Positions 49,430 through 61,359 of a stretch of 64,000 bases of DNA are shown here, piece by piece. How positions within the stretch are numbered: position 1 is the stretch's first letter; each line of letters begins with the position of its first letter. The notes below the pieces were generated by a model that was not told the origin of the DNA, did no database searches, and saw only the letters and a program-made list of their open reading frames with translations. Origin of the DNA: Onchocerca volvulus (Eukaryota > Nematoda > Chromadorea > Rhabditida > Onchocercidae); the NCBI GenBank assembly GCA_000499405.2, contig HG738137.1:25520713-25584712 (forward strand), read 5' to 3'. A program made the translations under genes and the position numbers.

Positions 49430-51275
49430 CAAGTGAGTTTTCGCAATGGACTTGCGTACTAAAACAGGAATCGCACGTACAAAGCAAATAACTCAGTAAA
49501 TATTGCTTAAAAAAAGAAAAGTGATCGGTGATATAAATTAAAAACGAAGTAATGATAAAAACATTTTTTATAATTCATAATCTCTTATTTACCTACCACT
49601 CAGTGTAATGTATCTCCTACTTATATCATCTTAATACAGCAATGTGAAGAAAATTTAGTAGATCATGATTATCAGCTATTATGGATAATGAATTTAAATT
49701 TTCGTCAAAATATCACCAAATTATCGTAGATGATAGCTCTGAAAGGCTATAAATGACGAAATATTGTGAAGACTCGATTTGATCTTGAAATGATTTCATA
49801 CGAATATCGTTTTTCAAATTAAAACTGAATGATGTATCAAAATGGTAACTGGTTAGTACTATCAGCTTGATTTTTGATGGTTCAAATTCTGATTAATTAT
49901 ATTTTACCAAATCCTTTGAACTTCACGATTATTGTGAATTTTAAGAACATCATTATTTATAAGACTTTTTTAAAAGAAACTATGCGCCCACCGCATTTAA
50001 ACATTACTGGTTAGTCAGAATTGTGCAATAGTATATGAAAATGACAGTTAAGACTCTTTTCGGAGTGTGTTGGATAAATTCAAGTATATTGATTGCTGTT
50101 TGAGTACTGTTTTTTAATTTTTATTTTTTATTTATTTATTTTATTTTTTTTTAAAGATTTCCAATACAAGAATAAGGCCTTTTCACGAATAGTGCAACGG
50201 TCTTCATATCTGAATGAAAAATCCCCAAAAAAAGTGGAAAACTTTTTTATTTTGACAATCTTTAGTAATATTCATTCATAAGTTTCGTTGCTTTTTATTG
50301 TAACTGAAAGGCATAAATTACACACTCATTTTTCTTAATTTTAAAGTTCTTTTGACTAGAAAAATCTTTAATTGAAATTGAGAATTGTATTTCGTATAAA
50401 GGAAATAACATTCAGCAGGACATTTTTATTCAGTATTTAAATTGTGATGATTGAACATGAAAATCTGAAAAACCATTTGAATTTAACTGACACAATCTTT
50501 TTTCCTTTCATATAATGATCAGATCGCAGAAATGATAATTTGGAATGATAATAATAAAAGTAACTTGTGATTTATTTCTTAGTATTTAATCCGACTTAAA
50601 TTAAAATTTTTGATGATATGAAACATTTGAATAGTTGGAAATGATGGTTTTCTGTTCTTAAAATATATCCTTTTCGCAGACACAAGTTTTTCATTCGTGA
50701 AATGTTATATGATCAATCAATTGATGATAGAATATCATTCGTTTCATGCAGTTTTCCTTTTCTTTGTAAATTTATCCGTGAAATGTTATATCATCAAGGC
50801 GTTAATCATTTGAATTCGTCCCATTGTTGCTAAAATTTTAAATGCAAAAAGGAGAATGTTTTTGTGTCAAAATGATTCCCAATTTTGGACTGCAATCATG
50901 TAAATGATAAACTAAATTGTGATTTTTTGATATGTGTAACTCAACATTTAGAATTATGAATACTGTCGTCTAACGTAATTTTTTAAGATTATTGTGATGA
51001 TTTCAATGATAACATTGAATGAAAGTTAATATTTAAAGTATTATCAATCCTTTATTTTAAATGTAACTATTTTGTTTTGTAATTTTGATAATTTTTTCTT
51101 TTGACTTAAGTATTTCAAATTTGAAAAAAAAAAAACATTAACATTGTTCCCTCCCTAATTTTTTTTTTTCTCGTATGTTGTACATGCCCTTCGTTTCTTT
51201 ATATTATTCCAAATTTTTTGCAAATATAAAAGTTTAAGTAATTATCTTTGTCATCTAACAGCAATATACAGCTGA
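49430..51275. other. Intergenic region
   Basis: AT-rich spacer downstream of the receptor gene, with AATAAT-type words and no supported gene or repeat. Confidence 0.55.
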
Positions 51276-51279
51276 AATT

Positions 51280-52185
51280 TTTTATTTCAACATAAATGAT
51301 CAATTCATTCCAATCATGGAAATAAAACCGAAAATGGAAAAATTGCAGAATTCAAAAAATTGGATCTAAATAGATCAACAGTTACCAAAAGCAGAATTGT
51401 GTTGACAATGTGAGACCAGAAAAAGAATCATCGAGGAAGAATTAATGCCTCCCGAATATATTGGCACTCTCGAAGTTGGAATGTTTTTTGTTTATTATTT
51501 TTTTTAAATTTGTGGAGGAGGTGTGTTTAAAAAAAAAAAAAAAAAAAACAGAAATTGAATGGAATTGATCCAGAAGATTACGATTCAGCAAAGAACAAAA
51601 TAGGAAGGAAAGTAATATGCAGAAATGGTCAACGAAGATGAAGGATTTTAAATTTAATAAATGATGGTAGAGAAACTATAATATGTAAAAGTATCACTCT
51701 CGCTTGAATTTCAACGTTTAATCCAAAGTAATATGAAACTAAACAATCAAAAAGTGTCATCCTAATTGGCTCAAGCCATAATAAATTTACCATAAATGTC
51801 ATTACCCATATTTAGTAACGACACAAAATTCTGGAAACAAAACTTTGGAATATTTTCGATGCTGCTGTACATCTCTGAACTACACCAAATATCTGATATC
51901 TTGTCTAAAAGAAGATGGCTTGTTAGCAGTAAGAAGCTAAGAAATCGCTACAGAGAATTACTCATGATAGAAAAATTCGCAAGTTTTATTATAGGCAATT
52001 TTTTATCATAAAAAAATTGCCTATAATAAAACTCTATCAAAAGAAATAACCGAGAATGGAAAGCAACTGTTGAAGTGATCGAACGAATACTTCGACAGCT
52101 AGAGATTTTCGGTGAAAATCTGGGATATTCTAGTACTGAAATAATTATAGAGAATAAATTGCTGGGCTTGAATATTAAATAAAGT
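51280..52185 (+). mobile_element. Decayed BEL/Pao retrotransposon gag fragment
   Basis: Two stretches match the gag region of BEL/Pao elements (DUF1759-type). The first, 51796-52011, reads SLPIFSNDTKFWKQNFGIFS and continues to a stop. The second, 52033-52182, reads SIKRNNREWKATVEVIERIL, RQLEIFGENLGYS and ends IIIENKLLGLNI. In intact elements these belong to one frame (an LPKFxGDxxxWxxF start, then the RxWxxxxExxxxxLxxLGxxxE motif). Here they are in different frames with stops between, and upstream remnants from about 51280 are more decayed. No protease, RT or LTR was found next to it. It is a dead fragment. Confidence 0.65.
51982..52033. repeat. Perfect 23-bp palindrome with 6-base loop
   Basis: Left arm 51982-52004 and right arm 52011-52033 are exact reverse complements (core TATTATAGGCAATTTTTT), with loop ATCATA. 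It sits exactly at the break between the two gag-like stretches of the BEL/Pao relic. The right arm reads in place as degenerate gag, so the left arm may be an inverted copy of it. Confidence 0.95.
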
Positions 52186-52573
52186 TTATCTACAAAAAAA
52201 GGAGCAAGAATATGATCGTTTAATAAGCATCGAGAATTTTCGGAAGAATTGATTCAAAACAATGTTTAAAAAGTGACAGTAAGCAGATAAATCTCGATAA
52301 AAACACGCCCCTCTTCGAATGAAACGTTGCGTCAAAATTTCAAAGCAATCATGAAGAACTTACAAAGTTGCGTAGGAGCCAGAAATAGTTAAATCTGAAT
52401 CAATCATAAAAAAAAGGGCTTCATTCGTATAACGTCATAGCGAATATTTTATATTTTTATTTATATAGAAAAAGATATAGATTAGTGAAGCGCTCTTTTC
52501 CGAATAATTTATAATCGAAGCATATAAATGAAATAGAAAAAATTCACATTAAAATTTTGAAAAGATATAAATT

Positions 52574-52677
52574 CTTTTTAAAATTATTTCAACAGCCATT
52601 AATTCGCAATATCAAAAAATTCCAACTTTTTAAAATTATTTCAACAGCCATTAATTCGCAATATCAAAAAATTCCAA
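52574..52677. repeat. Perfect 52-bp tandem duplication
   Basis: 52574-52625 and 52626-52677 are identical, each starting CTTTTTAAAATTATTTCAAC and ending ATTCCAA. No substitution is visible, so the duplication is recent or the assembly doubled it. Confidence 0.95.
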
Positions 52678-52689
52678 GTCATATTAGAA

Positions 52690-54455
52690 CGACCCGATTC
52701 CAAAGAATCAAAGAATGGTGAAAGTTTGTTCAAATAAATCAATCTGCATTGATTTGCATTTATTGAAAAGATTGAAAAAATAAATAAATAAAAAAAATAA
52801 CCAATCTCATAATTTATCTGTTTGATTATGTAACAAAAGCACGCTATGGAAATACGCAATGTTCAAAAAGTTTTTTTCGAAAGCGATAAATGTGCAGTAA
52901 TAATTCGAAACATTGCTTACTTTTTTCAATGTATAAACAAATCACATGTTTTTGTTTTAAATTGCAAAAAAAAAATCATTTGTTTTACAATGCAGTATTC
53001 GATGACGAAAAATTGATAACGTGTTACTTAACTGGCAATGCAGCAAGTTCAGTATTATGTGATGCGATTTAGCATGGTTCCATTTATGCGATCATAGGTT
53101 TTGCGAATAAATTATAACTGTTTGATGCGCATATTCGAGTAATTTTAATTTTTCGCATTTGTATGTTAAAAAATTTCGTCGCTATTTATTACATTAAATT
53201 TATTCGTATCTCTTATTGCAATATGGGAATTTGAGATGATTTTTTTTTTTATTGATAATTCTGTTGAAAAAACAACGTGCTTTCGATATACAGGTTACTA
53301 ATCAATACTTAGAATATGCAATATTTAAATAAATAAATTACAAAAAAGGAATATTTTAATTTACATAACTATTCATTTCATTGATTGTAGTCTCTAAACA
53401 TGTAAGAAAATTCGCTGATAAAATTTATTTCCTCACATTTGTTTTCAAACTTATTTTAAATTGCAAACGGAATATAAATTTTTACTTTTTTTTTTTTGTC
53501 TTAAATTCATTGACATTTGCAAGGTGAAATTTGAAATTCGGCAATTTAAGATAACAAATTCGTCGAAGAAAAGCGATAGTAAGCTTCATTTATTCAGAAT
53601 CTATAACATTCGCATTCAGAAGTTCCATTATTCTTATCCTAATTTAAATAGTTTTTGTTATTATAAAACCGATATCACAATAATCATATACTGAAGGAAA
53701 CTTATCATTTTCAACATTTCCCTATCATTTATTATGACTGTTGCTATATTTAGTTCGGTATCACGGCAATAATCTTTGATTCTTCTCTTTGTTTCAAGTT
53801 AAAAAAAGAAACTCGATTACTGAAAATGAGAATATGCAGCAATGGAATTGATCCATTTTGTATCAAAAAAAAAATCAATTATCGTGATTTTCGATCATTC
53901 GCAGATCAATTACGTTGTATGCAGTGTTATAGTATTCGTTTCACTGAATTATAATTTGATCCATTTCAACTGCTTGACCACTGAGGACAGTGAATTGCAA
54001 TGATTTGGATATTTCTGAAATTAAGTTAACATGAATTTATTCTTTGGAAAAGGATGAAAGAAAAACAAAGTCAGGAAAAAAAAAGATGGAAACAAAATCA
54101 GTATATCAACAATTGAAAGATCGGAAGAATATTACAAATTTTAAAATGAAATTTGAGATGTTTCCATTATTGTGAAAAAAAAAAAATTTTTTTTTGATTA
54201 TTATCGATTTGAAATAAACATTTTTGAGATCTTGAGATTTCCAAGAAGTTTAGGAAAAAAAAAAGGATTAGCACGAATATTAATAAAACTTAGAAATTTC
54301 CAATAAATGATAAAATTTAGAAATTTCTAATCATTTAAATTTTATGCCAGCATTTCATATTTAAGAAGAGATGAATTTTTAGGTTTGAATTATGAAGTGC
54401 CAAATATTACAAAATAATGATTTTAAATCTTTCTCCATGCAAAAATTTGAATAAT
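52690..54455. other. Intergenic region
   Basis: No supported gene. One short plus-strand block at 52998-53072 after ACAATGCAG reads VFDDEKLITCYLTGNAASSV and ends in TAG; it has a protein-like composition but no partner exon. Otherwise AT-rich spacer. Confidence 0.45.
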
Positions 54456-54461
54456 ATCTAT

Positions 54462-57400
54462 CTAACCTCGCTTATATTTATGCCACTGTTCTCGTTCCAT
54501 AGATCTGGAAGCTTCATCAAGCTCAAAAATGGTTCGATGTTGACAATGATAAGTGATCATCGGTGATTGCAAATATTCGATATCAGCATTTCTAATGCGA
54601 CCAGTTATTCGATAAGTTTTCGTGATAACTGCTGGATTCTTATAGTGTCCTTTCTGTAATCAAAAATTTAAATTCGGAAAAAAAATTGAAAAGTAAACAA
54701 TATGTCACATTATTAAAAATTTCTGAAAAGAAAAAGAAAAAAAATTCCTACAATCAATTAATTTAATTTAATAAATGCGAAATTTTTACATTCAATATTA
54801 ATCAATCATTTGCTTTATCACTAATTATAATAAATTTTAAAATGTTTTATGCTTCATGTAGCAATAAAATTTTTTGTTATTGTTCGGGAACAAAAGCATA
54901 AAAAGTTATATCAGGCACTTTCTAACTAAAATTAAATCTATTTATTTCATACTTATATTTTCAGTTTGATATTTTTTGAATTTTCAATCCAAAAAAAAAT
55001 ATTATGACAATGGCCATTTCCATCCTTCAGTTCTCGTAATAAATTTTTTTTAATACTAATTTTTATTTGAAAAAAAAAATGAAAAAAAATAAAAACCTCC
55101 ATTTTTTCGATTAGATCAATAAGACTAGTTGGTGCTGCAACAATTGTTCGATCCAGCTCTTTGATAAAGCAACAATTTGACGATAAATCCACTATTGCTG
55201 ACAAATTCTATGGAAAAAAATAACAACAGATTATCAATCAAAAAAATTTAAAGAAAAAAAAGTCGAAACTTTTGTAAGAGTTAATTACTTAATTTTCTCT
55301 ACCTAATACAAGAAAAATTATTCTGAAATATTATTATACATATATTGGATTATGAAATGAAATAAAATGAAACTTGGTAATCTAATTGTCAAAATATTAA
55401 GGAAATGCTGACTTTTTATGAATTTTTTTCTTTTCGAATGTTTTTTTTAACAATTTTTTGGTTATTTATTACAAAATTTTACCACTATTTTCACTTCTTA
55501 CATCTATATATTTTTATGAAAATCAACTAATAAGTTTTATCAGTCTTGAAACAATTTAGCTTAAAAAATGATAAATAACCGAACAAAATATTGTTAATAA
55601 AAAAATATTTTTTTTCAAACCAAATGAACTAATAAATTGTAATTTTTTACCAACTGCTAGATTTAATTCATGCAAAATTCATTTCTATATTTTCAGTTTA
55701 AATTAATAAATTGAAAATTGATGTAAGCAATAATTCTCATTGAAGAATTTAATTTCGACAAGTTTTAATAATTTAAAAATCAATGGAGGATGATTTTTTT
55801 TCGAAATTCGAAAAAGTTTATGAAATTTTGTGATTTTTTAAAATTTTATTTCATGAATTTCTCATTTTTTCTTTGCATTGTTGTTTCTGCACGAATAATT
55901 TTTTCATTGCAAAAATTTCCATTTCTTCCTGAAATTAAGAATTTATTAGAAAAAATGGGATAACCTTTTTAAAATCATGCACAAATACTGCTGGACGATT
56001 TGAACCAAATCGTGGTACACTAATCCTTTCATAAAACTGCAAAATAAATTATTGACGAAATTTCTTTGATTATAAAATTTATTTCAGAAAATCATTTTTG
56101 ATAAATGGAAATATAAATATCATCTACTAAAGATGATTATTTATTGAGTTATTTTTTGATGATTTATATTTATTAATTAATATAATGAATCATTGCAATA
56201 AAATGCTTATCGACAAATGATATCAAGACATATTCTGTTTAATGTAATGCTATTTATAAGTTCATCAGTTTGGAAATTTAGAAAAAGCCTGGGAATTTGG
56301 AAATTTGGAAAAAAAATCTTAAAAAATAAATCATTAAGAATTTCAATAAATTTCAGTTTATTCCAAAATTATTTCAACCATGATGTGAAAATATCAATTG
56401 CTTTTGATAAAAAATCATCATCTAATAAGCATCCATATCTGTAAAATACTATCATATAAAATGAAAGGATGAGATGTTAAACAAATTTGGAAGAAAATAT
56501 TTCTTTCAATAAAAAAATTTTTTTTGTCAGTGAACAAATAAATGCAATCGGAAAATTGATTATATTAAATGAAATGAAAAAAAGAAAAAAAAAAGAAAAA
56601 AAAAAGGAAATAAAAGACTTTGAAAAAAAAAGATAAAATTGGCCATTTTACATAATAAAAAGCAATGAGTAGGAAAATTCAATTTCAAATACATTAGAAA
56701 TGTATTTGTCCATTTATCAGTTCTCTAAAATATTGAAGATTCTATGAAGGATAACTGTTTGCCAAAAAAATAAAAAAAATAAGAATAAAAAGTGAAAAAA
56801 GAAGGAAAAGAAAACGAAAGATTTAGATGACTACGGAATGAAAATTCATTTTTTTTTTGTTTTTTCTTTTTTGAAATATCTTGGAATTGTGTAAGTTTTG
56901 GAAATTAATAATTCTCATTTTTTTTTTATTTTTTAAAGAAATGAGGATAAAAATTTCCTTTTTTGAAATTAGATGAGCACTGCTATTTTTATAAAAATAT
57001 TTAGGTGAAATTTTAGAGGATTTAAAAAAAAAAACCTTTAAAAGATGTAAAATTGATGCATTATTTGTTTGGGAAGAATGAAAAAGATACAAAACATAAA
57101 AAAAAAAAAAGAACGATTACAGCAGAAGTTTTTATCATAGTTTATGCATAATAGAATTAAAATGTTAAAATTGAATTAATTTTTATTTTTTATAAAATTA
57201 ATGACATTAATGATATAATGAAACTATTTTAAATTTAAATTTTTGTCGTTGCAATTTTGAAGAAAGAGGAAAATAAAAGATATTTATTCAGTTATACATT
57301 TCTCTGCTCAAAAACTATGACCAATAAATAAAATTTTTTGCCAAAATGAAATGTCAAGAATAATCCTAAAACCAAGAGTTAGTTAATTTAAATAAAAACT

Positions 57401-57772
57401 AGTGAAGCAATTAAGCTATCGAGATAATCATTTATTCTTACATACTTCATCTGGATTAATTTCCACGCTTTCTTCCATATGTTCATTTCGACCACGCTGA
57501 ATGAAGCTCGTACCGCACCAACCGTAATACGTCGGACGACGATGAAATTGACGATAAAAAAATGTGCCAGCCATAAATGATGCTAATAATAACCAAAGTA
57601 GTAAAAATAACATGCATAAATTTGTAAATTTTTTATATTGTCGCATTCGGGCCAATGTCCCGGTTTCATCACGTTGATAAACGGCCGAATCAACACAAAT
57701 TGTCGCAGATTCTTTTGAGTTCAATACTCTCTTCGGTTCGGGTACCTTTTTTACCTTCGTAAATACTGTCAT
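54462..57772 (-). CDS. ITM2/BRICHOS-domain type II membrane protein
   Basis: Homologue of the vertebrate integral membrane protein 2 (ITM2A/B/C) family, 233 residues from four minus-strand exons: 57772-57446, 56036-55965, 55207-55097 and 54653-54462, all joining in phase 0. The ATG follows CTATTTTTAG by five bases, a probable SL acceptor. A basic cytosolic N-terminus (MTVFTKVKKVPEPKRVLNSK) precedes one membrane helix at about 51-73 and then RRPTYYGWCGT, a hallmark of the family. The lumenal part has PRFGSNRPAVFVHDFKK and the BRICHOS domain, with the expected cysteines at 145/146 and 207 (MITYHCQHR). The protein ends KYKRG, so the C-terminal peptide that furin releases from human ITM2B after KR is missing. 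BRICHOS domains act as chaperones for aggregation-prone segments in the secretory pathway. Long introns are AT-rich without other genes. Confidence 0.9.
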
Positions 57773-57779
57773 TTTGTCT

Positions 57780-60400
57780 AAAAATAGCAAAGATGAGTAA
57801 ATCGAAATTAATCTAATCTTTATTTTTTCACCGCACATTATTATGCTTTCATGAATGATCAGATGAGAATTAGAAGAAATAAATCATTAATTCATGTCTT
57901 ATATAACTAACACAATTCTGCATTGAACATATCAATAGAAATTCCAAATGTAAACGGAAAATATTATGAGAAATCAGTAATTCCTATCTTTTATCACTAG
58001 CGCAAATCTACATTAAACTAAATGTACATATAGAAAAGCAAAAAAATAGACAAAAATTAAAAGAAAAAAAATCAGATTGAAATGTTTGATCCAAAACAAG
58101 ATATTCTCATAGAAGTATATGTTAAAAAAAAAAAGAAAAATAATTGAAAACTTTTTTTTTGTCCACTTTTTCGCCATCAGTCAACCTACCGAATTTTTGA
58201 TCCCTTTCTTTGAAATGCTGGAAATAGCAGTAGAAATCTTAGGCAATTCCCCACTTCTGTTGGAAAATTTGACTTTAAATTGTGAAAGAAACGAATCTTT
58301 TAGTAATAAGGTTTTATTGATGGATGGAAGAGTGCTTCTTCTTGTATAATACAAACAAATATTGAAGAATATAAGAGAATATTAATTATTATAAGATTAC
58401 TATCGCTTTATTTTTAGTAGAGAACATTTGTCCTCGATTGCCGTTTATTATAGAAACAATTGTTCTAGAGAAATTGTAACAAAAATTCTCCAAAATCCGA
58501 ATCTTATATATTCTATCATGACTCTTTATTTTTCCCTGATCTCCAATTTGTTTACCTGCTAATCGGAGCATTTTAGCGGTAAATTCGTTTGTCGCTTTAT
58601 CGAAAACATTTTTATCTTTTGCTAGTAAATCTCTTTCTCCCTTCAGTGGAAAAAATTTTTATCGCTTTGGCGGGAACATGTTTATCATTTTGTTACTGTT
58701 TTGGCGGCAAAAATGTCTATTGGCCTGTTGGTCCATTCGAAACTACGCGCTTTTTGAACTTTACCACTCCTTCTTTATATTAATTATAATTTTTGGATTT
58801 TTCCGAGAACTTCAAAACTTAGAAAATTTAAAAATGAAAGCATGATTTCAATCAGAAAAATACCACATTGAAAAATAGACTATGACTGTATTCAAAAAAA
58901 CAATCTTCATACTTTTTAATAAACCTTTTTCACTAGGCCAAAATTTTTATTCACAGTTATAAATAGAAAAATCTACATCTCAAAAAGTTTAAGTCACTTT
59001 CATATGAATGAATTTGAGCACAACCTAAATAATTAAATTGAAATTAATTAAGTCAAAAATTACTTGTCAGTTGAAAAGGAAAAAGAGAGTCATAAAATTA
59101 ATATATGCATGTAATCTAATGCTACTTTGTCTAAACTGAAATGAAGCAGTCAACTTATAAACAGTTTATAACTAAACACTTCACTTTCTCAAACTTTATT
59201 GATAGTAATCTTAATTTGTTTTTTTTTCTATTTATTGTAATAGCAAAAAATAGCTTAATTATTAGGAAATTAATTTATTTTAAGCAAAAATCAATTAATT
59301 TGAAAAATTAATGACATTAAAGAATGAAATATACTGAAAGAATAAGATTATTTTTAATTTTTCAGACTTTTTAATTTATCTTTGTTTTTTTTTCTATTGC
59401 ATTTTCATTAGGTTCTATTTTTCTTATTTCAGAATGAATTAATTAATTATATATGGGCATGTTAAAACGGCTATTCTTAAAACTGAAAGATATTTTCAAG
59501 AATTAGATGCAAATTTTGAATCAAAAAATTATTTATATTTATAAAAATAAGCAATTAAAAAAGTAATTAATATTGCAATTAATCATTCCTATGGTCGAAA
59601 ATTCCGAAATCTAACATTTGCTATCTGCTCATAAATTATTTATAATTTTAGATTAACAAAACGGCAACCCAACAGTCTTTAGATCTAATCCATGTTTCTT
59701 TAGATGTAATGTATGCAAAAAAAATTATCATTTTAATCGATATCAATTATTTTTTCAAATGCAACTAAAGGAAAAATAGATTTGAACTTTCTAACGAAAA
59801 ATTTTTATAGTGTTCTAAGATACTTCATATTTCTTAACGAATTACTAAAGTGGAATAAGAATTAAATTGAGTTCGTAAAGTTCGCAAGTATTATATAGTC
59901 TACTTTATAGTATGAACAATAAAAAAAAAAAAATATTGCATTTTATCCTAAAAATATTGCATTCGATTCAAAAATGATTAGCGATAATGACATAATGATG
60001 ATAATAATTTTGATATCGATGATATAATGAAAATTCATCTCTTTTTACTGAAATTATAAGACGAAATTGCCAGAAATAAGAAACAAAAACGATTGTGAGC
60101 ACAGATAAATTCATTCCCAAACTTTCTTCAACACAATGACGTTTAACCTCAGACACAATGACTTTTAATCTCCAATTGTAAGCAAATTATGGATACTTTT
60201 CAGTAAAAGAAATGAGAATGAATAAAAAAATTCCGAACATTAAAATATTCCGAAGGAGTAGAAAAGCAAAAAACGCCATTTTCTGAGACATTATTGAACA
60301 AGATTAGCATTACTGCTTAATGCTTAAGCGTACAGCAAGTATAATAATTATGCAAGACAATAGAGAATGAAGAAGAATTGAAACCTTATCATTAACTTTA
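57780..60400. other. Intergenic region upstream of ITM2
   Basis: No supported gene. A plus-strand block at about 58180-58349 (QPTEFLIPFFEMLEIAVEIL, ends TAA) and the antisense of the same block are both open, so neither is called. A partly doubled segment at 58575-58720 has CGCTTT.TCG..AACAT.TTTATC.TTTTG words twice. The rest is AT-rich. Confidence 0.45.
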
Positions 60401-60404
60401 TTGG

Positions 60405-60572
60405 TTGGCAAGCTAATCAGTAATCTTCTTGTCTAACACCAAGCTGTCAATTATCTTCTTAACTAGCATACAAGCCATCAATAATCTTTAACTAACAATT
60501 TTTTTTGGCCAACATACAAGTTATTAGTAATCTTCTTGACCAATATTAAGCAACCAGCAATCTTTTTGATCA
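60405..60572. repeat. Degenerate tandem repeat
   Basis: About five imperfect units with the pattern AAGC..ATCAGTAATCTTCTTGAC.AACAT, with variants starting AAGCTAATCAG, AAGCTGTCAAT, AAGCCATCAAT, AAGTTATTAGT and AAGCAACCAGC. Spacing is 30-46 bases. Confidence 0.65.
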
Positions 60573-60768
60573 TTCCATCACATCATATCATTTAATAAAT
60601 GAACAAAAATCATTTCGAAGAATTTCTTTTTCAACTGAAATATCAAAAATTGATATTTCTTATAAAAATTAGAGGTAAAGTATGAGGAAGATAGGAAAAA
60701 TGAAATAGTAAAAAAAGATTTGGGAAATTGGAAATTGATCGGGCGAGGAACGGGTAGTTCAGATAAAC

Positions 60769-60843
60769 ATGAGCTACCACTATCAGCATCAACATCACAA
60801 CTATCTTAATGCAGCAGCGTGTTTGATGGAGGCTCAGTACAAG
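60769..60843 (+). CDS. Possible first exon of a gene extending right
   Basis: After GGGTAGTTCAG and ATAAAC an ATG opens MSYHYQHQHHNYLNAAACLM, then EAQYK. The His/Tyr/Gln-rich, Ala-containing start is typical of N-termini of metazoan transcription factors and unlike translated spacer. It ends AAG|GCAAGG, a strong GC-type donor; read through, the frame continues ARIFKIEF and soon becomes low-complexity. No later exon was recognised in the window, so the gene, if real, has a long intron. The family is not assigned. Confidence 0.35.
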
Positions 60844-61029
60844 GCAAGGATATTTAAAATCGAATTTTGCTTCCATCTCTTTTCTTTCCTTCTTTCCTTC
60901 ATTCCTTCTATTACTTATCGCGAAGCCATTCTCCATTTAGGAGATTGTTGGAAAGTTGGAACTTAAAATGAAGCTTATTTACATCTCTTTCAAATTTAGC
61001 CTTGCTAAACCACATACAGCACATTACTT

Positions 61030-61355
61030 ATTGACACATGATGTATGCGTGTATGTTAAGATTTGCTTATTCGTAAGCACACGTGAATAGCTCCATCTGC
61101 ACGCATACGTGAACTACACATATTAATAAATGTCCTATGTGTACGTATACGGGAACAGATGCTATATGTACGCATACGTGAATTCATATATGTCTATGAG
61201 TACCAAGTATACGTGAAATTATAAGCATGTAAACGTGAACAGATGTTTTACATGCATTTATAAATGAAAAATATTGTATGTACGCATACGTAGATACATG
61301 AATGTTTACGTGTACGCATACGTGAACAAGTGCTGGATGTGTACGCATGCATGTT
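61030..61355. repeat. ACGCATACGTGAA repeat cluster
   Basis: The 13-mer ACGCATACGTGAA occurs exactly at 61101, 61170 and 61314, with close variants near 61075 (CACACGTGAA), 61143 (ACGTATACGGGAA), 61206 (AGTATACGTGAA), 61230 (TAAACGTGAAC), 61282 (ACGCATACGTAGA) and 61342 (ACGCATGC). Spacing is irregular, 25-70 bases, and the spacers share ATGT/TATG words. All copies are in the same orientation. Confidence 0.75.
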
Positions 61356-61359
61356 TAGT

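Noticed and set aside
58119..58349. Plus-strand protein of 76 residues
   Set aside because: The opposite strand is equally open over the same bases and no splice or start context favours either.
60643..60936. Minus-strand protein with a hydrophobic stretch
   Set aside because: It is antisense to the His/Gln-rich candidate exon at 60769 and has no splice support.
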